Shown: positions 51,271 through 58,896 of the stretch, piece by piece
Layout of the letters: every line of letters starts with the position of its first letter
Position numbering within the stretch: position 1 is the first letter of the stretch
Source of the DNA: Berkiella sp964594635
Lineage (GTDB): Bacteria > Pseudomonadota > Gammaproteobacteria > Berkiellales > Berkiellaceae
Assembly: GCA_964594635.1 (NCBI GenBank)
Contig: CAZQMV010000006.1
Coordinates: forward strand, 1-64,000
DNA: 64,000 bases
Direction: 5' to 3'
Translations under genes and position numbers: made by a program
The notes under the pieces: generated by a model
The model's database searches: none
The model's input: the letters and a program-made list of their open reading frames with translations, nothing else
Told to the model about the DNA's origin: nothing

Positions 51271-51302
51271 TTTGGATGTCCTGCGAGGACTTTGGATGTC
51301 CT
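51271..51302 (-). repeat. Two inverted AGGACATCCAAA elements upstream of the RAYT gene
   Basis: TTTGGATGTCCT at 51271-51282 and 51291-51302, 20 bp apart, opposite in orientation to the three copies on the other side of the transposase. The second ends four bases before the stop codon of the ankyrin gene. Confidence 0.95.
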
Positions 51303-51305
51303 GCT

Positions 51306-51623
51306 CTAGTTTTTGGGTCGGCGATAGTCCGTTAGCCTCGCCGCTGCATTTATTAATTGGATCATTTGATTATTTTCATTAACCTGTGCCCATGTTAATG
51401 CAGAATGTCCATCATTGTTGATCACAGAAAGCTTAGCACCACCCTCCGCTAGAATCTTGAAGGTGTCGATATCATTTCTTTCAGCAGCAACAATAATAGG
51501 ATAATTTCCAAACTCATCTGCGACATTGGGATCATAGCCTGCTTCTAGTAATTTCTTAACGTCTTGTGTTGCACCAATTGAAACTACATCAATAATTCTA
51601 ATTTCTGGGCCATCTTGCATCAT
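51306..51623 (-). CDS. Short ankyrin-repeat protein
   Basis: A 105-residue protein of about three ankyrin repeats: ATQDVKKLLEAGYDPNVADE, GNYPIIVAAERNDIDTFKIL, and GHSALTWAQVNENNQMIQL. Ankyrin repeats bind proteins and are common in host-associated Legionellales, but this protein has no other domain and no secretion signal that I can see. Its stop codon lies four bases from an interspersed repeat. Confidence 0.85.
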   Translation of the reverse strand: MMQDGPEIRIIDVVSIGATQDVKKLLEAGYDPNVADEFGNYPIIVAAERNDIDTFKILAEGGAKLSVINNDGHSALTWAQVNENNQMIQLINAAARLTDYRRPKN

Positions 51624-51762
51624 ATGTTCTCAATATCTTGAAACAATTCATATTTAGTTAACATATACCATCCCATTACAAATATCAAAAATACTCATAA
51701 AATCAGATTAATTACACCTGTCTGAATGAACTTTTCAATCCATTTAAAAGACTAATAGTAAG

Positions 51763-53718
51763 ATGTATTCAATCAGGTTGAACTATATGCCAGGCAAAAC
51801 ACCCGATAAGCAGCAACCTTCTCAAACAAGCTCACTTGAAGTTCAGCCAATGGCTGCTCCTGACCTAGTGTCAATGAGTCTATTTAGCCTACAGAACATT
51901 CAAAAAAATGGTGAAAGTACGTATAACCAATCACTATTTGAACAAAAAGATAACATTCGAAAAATGTGCAAAAAACTCGCAGAAGCGGCCAAAGAAAATG
52001 GTCGTTCTCCACCCAATTTTTATGTATCCATCCTATTGATACCCGATTGGAAAGTCGCAAGCAATAGTTATGATCACCCTCAATATAATCAAACTAAAGA
52101 TCAATTCTTTGACAAAGTTAAAGAAGAATTTGCAGATCTCATCCAAGAATTAGCCGATGAAGGAATTTCACTTCACACTGAGGATTTTTATCAATATGGA
52201 AAATTAACTGACAACGAAAAAGAGTTCATGCACCAATTAGATGCTAATGGTAGCAATGCCGATATGATTAAAACAAAAGCCATTTTGAATAATCCGAATC
52301 GTCGACATCTACAAATTGACACCAATACGATTATTAAAGATTATCAATCTTTTTACGATCAAACTTTTGGTGCACCAGAAGATCAGCAACGCGATGCTGT
52401 TAATGCTAATCATTATGCACCAGCACACGTTTCTGCCAATAATAAAATTGTCTATATAAGCCCTAAAGGTGTCATAGCTCCAGCTTTAGAGAAAGCATAT
52501 TACGACTACATGAGCAATAATCATACTAATAAAGAAGATAAAGTAAAAGGGACTAATGCCATTTACGATTTTATTTTTGCACCTGCATTGAATAAAATTG
52601 GATTAACTTATGCAAATTTAGAAGTTGCAAAACATAAATATTATTACCCTGCTGATATGAGCAAGCCTGAATATCGAATTACAAGAGATGTGGTTACCGC
52701 TATTAATATGTCATGGGCTGTACAAAAAAATTCAGCTTTGGAAGTCGATGTATTAAAAAAACTCACACCGGTTTCTTATAAAGATGCCGATTACGACAGT
52801 GCTAGTTTTAACTATCTTATAAAGAAGTATACTGGGTACCTGCCAAGATGTATTAAAGGAACAGAAAATCCTGCCGCGTATTATGAAAATTTTCTCAACA
52901 TTTCTGATACGCAAACGGACATGACCGTTCTGAAGCAATTTTATTTAGATGCATTCTCTAATAATTCTGAAAAACTAAAACAAGCTTTAGCCAAAGTGAT
53001 TCCCATAGAGAGTTTAGATGATGCTCTTAACGATCCAGAAACCATACCCAATTTACAAGCAGCCTTAGCAAAATCTTTTCCAGACACGAAAAAAGGCAAT
53101 ATCTTAACTCAAAGCTTATTTGGTCGTTCGGTTCAACAGCTACATGATAATCCTACAGATGTTGATTTAACAAAAAGTGCTATTTTAACTGAAGAGGTTA
53201 AGAACAGGCTTGTTATCGCTGACAGAGAAGCCATTCATTCTCTCATTAAACGCGAAAGTGGATTCCTAGCACAAAAATTAACTGAAAAGGCTGTTGCTTA
53301 TATAGAAAATTGCAATTCACAAGACATATCACTTTCTCAATCTTTAAGAATAATTGACTTTGCGTTCGCAATTGAAGACGGAGTCAATGTTAACAGAGCT
53401 ATTCAAAGAATAAACATCCTGGAACCTGGCCTTAGAACAATATTATTAAAAGAAGCCAAATGGATATTGGAAAATAGCAATAATATTATCGGTCATTTTA
53501 ACTATCTACCCAATAGAGAAAAATCATTGTTATATGTAAACAAAGACATGTCACAAACTGAATCACGGCCAGAGCCAATCGTAAAATCATTCAGTAAGTC
53601 AGGAATGTCAGATGAAATGAAGAAAAAAACGGAATTTTATGAAAAGTTAGGTAAGGAAAATATTTCACCGAATGTGGTACCACCAATAAGCGCACCTTCT
53701 ACCACTCGAAAAAAATAA
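51763..53718 (+). CDS. Large soluble protein of unknown function (effector-like)
   Basis: A 651-residue protein starting MYSIRLNYMPGK; a second ATG eight codons on is possible. It is hydrophilic, Asn- and Lys-rich, with no signal peptide or membrane helix. The segment MIKTKAILNNPNRRHLQIDT (about 168-187, followed by NTII) faintly recalls the helix-plus-DxD element of GT-A glycosyltransferases; this is weak. The C-terminus is charged and then Pro/Ser/Thr-rich (EKLGKENISP to TTRKK), like some Dot/Icm effector tails. The AT-rich codon use fits a recently acquired gene. I do not recognise it. Confidence 0.65.
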   Translation: MYSIRLNYMPGKTPDKQQPSQTSSLEVQPMAAPDLVSMSLFSLQNIQKNGESTYNQSLFEQKDNIRKMCKKLAEAAKENGRSPPNFYVSILLIPDWKVASNSYDHPQYNQTKDQFFDKVKEEFADLIQELADEGISLHTEDFYQYGKLTDNEKEFMHQLDANGSNADMIKTKAILNNPNRRHLQIDTNTIIKDYQSFYDQTFGAPEDQQRDAVNANHYAPAHVSANNKIVYISPKGVIAPALEKAYYDYMSNNHTNKEDKVKGTNAIYDFIFAPALNKIGLTYANLEVAKHKYYYPADMSKPEYRITRDVVTAINMSWAVQKNSALEVDVLKKLTPVSYKDADYDSASFNYLIKKYTGYLPRCIKGTENPAAYYENFLNISDTQTDMTVLKQFYLDAFSNNSEKLKQALAKVIPIESLDDALNDPETIPNLQAALAKSFPDTKKGNILTQSLFGRSVQQLHDNPTDVDLTKSAILTEEVKNRLVIADREAIHSLIKRESGFLAQKLTEKAVAYIENCNSQDISLSQSLRIIDFAFAIEDGVNVNRAIQRINILEPGLRTILLKEAKWILENSNNIIGHFNYLPNREKSLLYVNKDMSQTESRPEPIVKSFSKSGMSDEMKKKTEFYEKLGKENISPNVVPPISAPSTTRKK

Positions 53719-53723
53719 ATCAA

Positions 53724-54416
53724 TTACTGACCTTCCCGTAAATTGCCACGCTCAATCGTAACAACACGATCCATTCGCTTTGCTAATGCCAAGTCGTGTG
53801 TCACTACTACAAAACTGGTATTGAACTCGCGCATGAGCTGCATCATTAAATCATAAACTTGATCGGCGCTTTGATTATCTAAGTTACCAGTGGGTTCATC
53901 GGCTAATATGCACTTTGGCTGTGTTACTAATGCTCGTGCAATAGCAACGCGTTGACGCTCACCGCCTGAGAGAGCGGCTGGTTTATGCGTTTGGCGGTGT
54001 CCCAACCCAACCTTCTCTAATAAAGCCCGGCTCCGTTCTTTCACTTGCCCCACAGGTAACCCTTGGATCAACAGTGGCATGCAAACGTTTTCTAAAGCGG
54101 TAAATTCTGGTAATAAATGGTGAAATTGAAAAATAAGGCCTAATACTTTATTACGTAAATAACCGCGTTTACGATCTGATAAAGCATGCAAAGGGGTATT
54201 ATCTAATACCACTTTACCAGCTGAAGGAGATTCTAACCCACCGAGTAAATTTAACAAGGTGGTTTTTCCAGACCCTGAGCGCCCTACAATCGCTACACTC
54301 TCACCACGCTTAACAGAGAAGCTCACGTTTTGCAAAACGGGAACCACTTTGTCACCATCTTGGTAGTCTTTTTTCAAATTTTCACAATAGATGATGTGAT
54401 CATTATTATGCGTCAT
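53724..54416 (-). CDS. lolD: Lipoprotein-releasing system ATPase LolD
   Basis: LolD powers the release of outer-membrane lipoproteins to LolA. Start at MTHNNDHIIYCEN, inside the end of lolC (11-base overlap), giving 230 residues. Walker A is GRSGSGKTT, the signature is LSGGERQRVAIARAL, and Walker B is CILADEPTGNLD. The MacB-type family is clear, and the lolC neighbour makes the assignment. Confidence 0.95.
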   Translation of the reverse strand: MTHNNDHIIYCENLKKDYQDGDKVVPVLQNVSFSVKRGESVAIVGRSGSGKTTLLNLLGGLESPSAGKVVLDNTPLHALSDRKRGYLRNKVLGLIFQFHHLLPEFTALENVCMPLLIQGLPVGQVKERSRALLEKVGLGHRQTHKPAALSGGERQRVAIARALVTQPKCILADEPTGNLDNQSADQVYDLMMQLMREFNTSFVVVTHDLALAKRMDRVVTIERGNLREGQ

Positions 54417-55656
54417 GACGTAAAGCCTCCGCAGGTAAAACATTGGCTGCACGCCAGGCTGGGTGAATGGTTGCTAATAAGCTTAATACCATTGCAGAAC
54501 CTGCGATGAGCAATACATCGCCGTATTGTAAATCAGATGGCAAAAAGCTAATAAAATACACATCAGCAGATAAGAACTTGACTCGGAAAGTTCGCTCAAC
54601 GGCAGCGACTAAGCTGGTGACATTTAATGAGAGTAAAACCCCCATCACCACACCCAATAACGTTCCTATCAAACCAATAATGGCTCCTTGGCAAATAAAG
54701 ATCGCCATGATTTTTCTAGCAGAGGCACCCAGTGCTCGCAGCACACCAATATCAGCTCGTTTATCAGTGACAACCATGACCAAAGTTGAGATCAAGTTAA
54801 AAACGGCGATAGCTAAGATCATAATTAATGTAAAAAACATCATTGTTTTTTCCATTTTCACAGCACTGAAATAAGCACCGTTTAATACAGTCCAATCGAT
54901 GACGTTGTAAAAACCTTGGAGTTTTTCATGTAGTTCTTTGGCAATACGTGGAGCAGCGAAAGGATCTTTTAATCGCAATTGGATCCCGGTTACGCCATCT
55001 TGGGTTTTGAACATTTTCGCAGCATCTTGGATATGCATGAAAGCAAAACCGCTATCGTATATATACCCTACTTCAAAGATCCCAACGACTGGTAAGCGTT
55101 TCAAACGAGGAGCTGCGCCCATCATCGAGACGTTAATTTCAGGGATGACTAGCGTGACCATGTCCCCCACATTAACGCCTAGCGTTTTGGCTAAGTAAGC
55201 TCCTAGAATGACACCAAACTGCCCTGGCTTTAAGTCATCTACTTTGCCTGCTTTAAGAGTGTTATGCAGAGGAAATACGGCGTCAACCGCAGTGGGGTCG
55301 ATCCCTTTAATGACAACACCGCGCACTTCGCGTCCTCGGGTGAGCATCCCTTGACCATCAACGTAAGGACCAACTGCTTCAACATTGGGATAAGAGGACA
55401 CTTCTTTAGCCAGCTTTTGCCAGTCTTTTAAAGGCTCGCCCCATCCTTCATTGATCATGACATGGGGGGTCACGCTTAAAATCCGGGCGCGGATCTCTTT
55501 GGTAAAACCATTCATCACTGATAAAACCGTGATTAAAACGGTGATGCCTAAGGCAATGCCTAACATCGAAACAATGGAGATGAAGGTAATAAAATGATCG
55601 CGGCGCTTAAAATTGGTGTAGCGCGTACCGACAAAAAGGAAAAAGGGTCTAAACAT
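54406..55656 (-). CDS. lolC: Lipoprotein-releasing system membrane protein LolC/LolE
   Basis: A 416-residue membrane protein with one N-terminal helix, a large periplasmic domain, and three C-terminal helices in the FtsX domain (for example the segment MMFFTLIMILAIAVFNLIST). It matches LolC/LolE. Only one such gene is next to lolD; in several Legionellales relatives a single hybrid protein (LolF) forms a homodimer, and this may be such a case. It overlaps lolD by 11 bases. Confidence 0.92.
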   Translation of the reverse strand: MFRPFFLFVGTRYTNFKRRDHFITFISIVSMLGIALGITVLITVLSVMNGFTKEIRARILSVTPHVMINEGWGEPLKDWQKLAKEVSSYPNVEAVGPYVDGQGMLTRGREVRGVVIKGIDPTAVDAVFPLHNTLKAGKVDDLKPGQFGVILGAYLAKTLGVNVGDMVTLVIPEINVSMMGAAPRLKRLPVVGIFEVGYIYDSGFAFMHIQDAAKMFKTQDGVTGIQLRLKDPFAAPRIAKELHEKLQGFYNVIDWTVLNGAYFSAVKMEKTMMFFTLIMILAIAVFNLISTLVMVVTDKRADIGVLRALGASARKIMAIFICQGAIIGLIGTLLGVVMGVLLSLNVTSLVAAVERTFRVKFLSADVYFISFLPSDLQYGDVLLIAGSAMVLSLLATIHPAWRAANVLPAEALRHDA

Positions 55657-55724
55657 AGTGTATTTATACCAATATTAACAAGGCACTAGTATACCTTAAA
55701 TATACAACGAAAAACGCACTTTGA

Positions 55725-55753
55725 TTGACAGTAAGATAGCTCTCTGGAACAAT
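55725..55753 (+). promoter_or_regulatory. Possible promoter of aguA
   Basis: A perfect -35 TTGACA (55725-55730), a 17-bp spacer and AACAAT (55748-55753), a four-of-six -10. A perfect TATAAT lies at 55762-55767 but has no good -35 at the right distance. Either could start the aguA transcript. Confidence 0.4.
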
Positions 55754-55796
55754 GCGTGTAATATAATTCTAAATGTAGTTATCTAATTATCTTATT

Positions 55797-56864
55797 ATGA
55801 GCAATAAACGCCTTCCAGCCGAATGGGAACCCCAACAAGCCCTCCTATTAACCTGGCCACACGAAGGTGGCGCCTGGGGGCAGGACATCCAAAATATCGA
55901 GCGAGTGTTTGTTGAGATCGCTTGCGCTGTTGCCAAAACCCAAACTGTTATTATTGGTGCAACGGATGCCGCACAACAGCAACATATTTTAGCAACATTA
56001 AACAAATTGGATGTCCTGCCAGAGAATGTGAAGACGTATATCGCGCCTTCAAATGATGTGTGGGCACGGGATCACGGGCCGATCACGGTAATTTTGGATG
56101 TCCTGCCAGAGAATTTGGATGTCCCAGAGAGTTTGGGTGTCCTGTGTGATTTTCGGTTTACGGGGTGGGGGGGCAAATATCCTCATCAACTTGATGATCA
56201 AATTCCTGCGCTGCTGGCACAATCTGGTTCGCTTGAAGGCTATGCCTACCAAAGCATTCCCTTCATTTTAGAAGGTGGTGCCATTGACTGCGATGGAGAC
56301 GGCACCTTATTAACCACTGAACAGTGCCTTAGAAGCGCCGAGCGACATTCAAATTTAACTCGCGAACAAATTGAACACCATTTAGCACAATCGCTAGGGA
56401 TCAAAAGAGTACTGTGGCTAAGCGATGGGCATTTATCAGGTGATGATACAGATGGCCACATCGACACTTTAGCGCGATTTCTCAATCCAACAACCATTGC
56501 TTACGTCACAACAGACGACCAAAATTCCCCAGATTTTGAGTCTTTAAAAGCCATGGAGCAAACGCTCCAGTCTTTTAAAAACAATGCAGGGGATCCTTAT
56601 CAGCTTGTGAAACTTCCCTTACCAGCACCTATTTTTGACAAGGAAGGTAATCGACTTCCTGCTACTTATGCGAATTTCCTCTTCTGTAACGGACAGGTCT
56701 TGGTTCCCCTTTACCGCGATCCAAAAGATCAATCCATTCTGGAAACATTTAGGCACCACTTCCCTAACAGAATGGTGAAAGGTATTGATTGCAATAGCGC
56801 AATTGAACAATATGGCAGTTTACATTGCCTAACCATGCAGATCCCTGCAATTATCAAAAGGTAA
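55797..56864 (+). CDS. aguA: Agmatine deiminase, carrying in-frame repeat elements
   Basis: AguA deiminates agmatine to N-carbamoylputrescine. The 355-residue protein has the peptidyl-arginine-deiminase-type active site: ARDHGP (D92), EGGAID, DGHIDTLARF (catalytic histidine), and the nucleophile cysteine in GSLHCLTMQIP near the C-terminus. Between DHGPITV and DFRFTGWGGKY the protein has about ten more residues than I expect from the family, coded by two tandem repeat cores that give LDVLPENLDVPESLGVL. Two more cores code GQDIQN (about residues 28-33) and KLDVLPEN (70-77). The active-site motifs are intact, so the enzyme is probably functional. The next gene is aguB. Confidence 0.92.
   Translation: MSNKRLPAEWEPQQALLLTWPHEGGAWGQDIQNIERVFVEIACAVAKTQTVIIGATDAAQQQHILATLNKLDVLPENVKTYIAPSNDVWARDHGPITVILDVLPENLDVPESLGVLCDFRFTGWGGKYPHQLDDQIPALLAQSGSLEGYAYQSIPFILEGGAIDCDGDGTLLTTEQCLRSAERHSNLTREQIEHHLAQSLGIKRVLWLSDGHLSGDDTDGHIDTLARFLNPTTIAYVTTDDQNSPDFESLKAMEQTLQSFKNNAGDPYQLVKLPLPAPIFDKEGNRLPATYANFLFCNGQVLVPLYRDPKDQSILETFRHHFPNRMVKGIDCNSAIEQYGSLHCLTMQIPAIIKR
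55882..56142. repeat. Interspersed AGGACATCCAAA elements inside aguA
   Basis: One plus-oriented element at 55882-55893 and minus-oriented ones at 56007-56017, 56093-56104 and 56114-56124, then a degraded core GGGTGTCC at 56135-56142. The minus-oriented copies read TTGGATGTCC, coding Leu-Asp-Val, and two are followed by the same CTGCCAGAGAAT. All preserve the aguA frame. Confidence 0.92.
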
Positions 56865-56869
56865 GCGCC

Positions 56870-57742
56870 ATGGCACAAGAACGCACCTTACGGGTTGGTT
56901 TGATCCAAGATAAGGGTTATCAAACCCCACAAGACAGCTATCAAAGCATTGAAAAGCACCTACACACTTGCCACCAACAAGGCGCGCAATTGGTTTTGTT
57001 GCAGGAACTTCACAGCCATTTATACTTCCCTCAAACGGAAAATGTAGCTCATTTTGATTTAGCTGAATCTATCCCTGGGCCCACAACTGACTTTCTATGC
57101 CAATTAGCCAAGAAATATAAACTGGTGATTGTGAGCTCAATTTTTGAAAAACGTGCACCCGGTCTTTACCACAATACCGCAGTCGTGATTGAAAATAATG
57201 GTGAGATAGCCGGCCTGTATCGCAAAATGCACATCCCCGATGATCCCGGCTTTTCTGAAAAATTCTATTTCACCCCGGGTGACTTAGGGTTCAATCCTAT
57301 CAATACCTCAGTTGGCTCACTCGGAGTATTGGTTTGCTGGGATCAATGGTTTCCAGAAGCCGCTAGGTTAATGGCGCTACAAGGGGCAGACTTATTATTG
57401 TATCCTACCGCAATAGGTTGGAGCTTTGAGGATAATCAAGTTGAACAACAACGCCAAAGCGAGGCTTGGATCACGGTTCAAAGAAGCCATGCAATCGCAA
57501 ATGCTTTACCAGTGATGGTCGCCAATCGCGTTGGCAAAGAAGACAATACCCTCTTTTGGGGACAAAGCTTCATCGCAGGTCAACAAGGTGAAATACTCAA
57601 AAGCGCCAACCAAAGTGATGCAACCGTGTTAGTGACAGACATCTCGCTCACCAGAACCGAAAATGTACGACGCATTTGGCCCTTTTTACGCGATAGACGC
57701 ATCGATGCCTATAGCGAGTTAACAAAGCGCTTTTTAAAATAA
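56870..57742 (+). CDS. aguB: N-carbamoylputrescine amidase
   Basis: AguB hydrolyses N-carbamoylputrescine to putrescine, the step after AguA. Start at MAQERTLRVGLIQ, with AAAGG upstream and five bases after the aguA stop, giving 290 residues. The nitrilase-family Glu-Lys-Cys triad is E46 (LLQELHS), K119 (YRKMHIPDD) and C156 (LVCWDQWFPE). The pair makes putrescine from agmatine, bypassing ornithine decarboxylase. Confidence 0.96.
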   Translation: MAQERTLRVGLIQDKGYQTPQDSYQSIEKHLHTCHQQGAQLVLLQELHSHLYFPQTENVAHFDLAESIPGPTTDFLCQLAKKYKLVIVSSIFEKRAPGLYHNTAVVIENNGEIAGLYRKMHIPDDPGFSEKFYFTPGDLGFNPINTSVGSLGVLVCWDQWFPEAARLMALQGADLLLYPTAIGWSFEDNQVEQQRQSEAWITVQRSHAIANALPVMVANRVGKEDNTLFWGQSFIAGQQGEILKSANQSDATVLVTDISLTRTENVRRIWPFLRDRRIDAYSELTKRFLK

Positions 57743-57779
57743 ATGCATTACCGAATAAGATAAAAAGTAGCGATAAAAA

Positions 57780-58889
57780 ATGATAGTAATATTAAAATCA
57801 TCGATTAATGAACAATCTCTGGATTACCAGTACACGTTACAAGCACTCCAAGAGCTTCCGAATATCGAAATACAAATCCGCACTATACAAGGGTTGCAAG
57901 AGTCTGTTACCGAAATTTATTTACTCGGAGACACTAACGGGATCTCTAAAGAAAATATCGAAGCTTTACCCGGTGTCGAAAAAGTTATTCGGATCTCTAG
58001 TGAATATAAAATTTTAGGTCGTCATCGCAGCAAAAGTTGTTTTGAATTTACTTACAACGATGTCACCTTCTCGCAAGATAATCTGCATATCTTTGCCGGT
58101 CTTTGCGCGGTTGATACACAAGAGAGCGTAGCGCTGACTTTTAAAGCATTACAAGAACACAATTTGGTTTGCGCCAGAATGGGGGCTTATAAACCTCGCA
58201 CCAGCCCATACTCTTTTCAAGGCTTAGGTCAAGAATGCTTGCCTTATGTTTTTGAATTGGCTGGTAAATACGGCATTAAAGTGATTGCGATGGAAGTAAC
58301 GCATGAAAAGCAGATCGATGAAATTAACCAAGCACTGGAAAATTCAGGCAATGCCACCGGCGTGATGCTACAAATTGGCACTCGTAATGCTCAAAATTTT
58401 GAATTACTACGTGCCGTAGGGACACAGCTTCGCTATCCCGTTCTATTTAAACGAGGTTATGGCATAACCTTAAGCGAGTCACTACATGCTGCTGAATATC
58501 TTGCCTTAGCAGGTAATCAAAATATTATCTTTTGTTTGCGAGGCGTTAAATCCCTTTTTGGCAGCCCTCATCGAAATTTAGTTGATTTTGCACAAGTCCC
58601 TGTCATTAAACGGTTAACCCGCATGCCCGTTTGTATCGATCCATCACACTCTGTCGGCATCTCAGGACGCGCCCCAGATGGGATCTCAGATATTTATCAT
58701 GCAACTGCGCAAGGGATCATTAGCGGTGCAAACATGGTATTGGTCGATTTTCATCCTAATCCCCCACGCGCCATTGTCGATAGCAAGCAAGCCATTCCGA
58801 TGAATGATTTAAGCTGGTTCTTAGAAGATATTGCGATTTCACGCCGAGCCTATGAAGCGCGTAAAGCGCTTGCCGAAAAAAAATCCTGA
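57780..58889 (+). CDS. 3-deoxy-7-phosphoheptulonate (DAHP) synthase
   Basis: DAHP synthase joins phosphoenolpyruvate and erythrose-4-phosphate, the first step to aromatic amino acids. The 369-residue protein has a short N-terminal regulatory-type domain of about 80 residues and a barrel with RMGAYKPRTSPYSFQGLG, LQIGTRNAQNFELL and CIDPSHSVG, characteristic of the Thermotoga/Bacillus-like KDO8P-related subgroup (AroF-type I beta), not the E. coli AroG form. The start ATG is weakly supported by an A-rich site. It lies between aguB and mfd. Confidence 0.93.
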   Translation: MIVILKSSINEQSLDYQYTLQALQELPNIEIQIRTIQGLQESVTEIYLLGDTNGISKENIEALPGVEKVIRISSEYKILGRHRSKSCFEFTYNDVTFSQDNLHIFAGLCAVDTQESVALTFKALQEHNLVCARMGAYKPRTSPYSFQGLGQECLPYVFELAGKYGIKVIAMEVTHEKQIDEINQALENSGNATGVMLQIGTRNAQNFELLRAVGTQLRYPVLFKRGYGITLSESLHAAEYLALAGNQNIIFCLRGVKSLFGSPHRNLVDFAQVPVIKRLTRMPVCIDPSHSVGISGRAPDGISDIYHATAQGIISGANMVLVDFHPNPPRAIVDSKQAIPMNDLSWFLEDIAISRRAYEARKALAEKKS

Positions 58890-58896
58890 GATATTC

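Noticed and set aside
55725..55767. TTGACA and TATAAT upstream of aguA as one promoter
   Set aside because: They are 31 bp apart, too far for one sigma-70 promoter; each must be considered with other partners.
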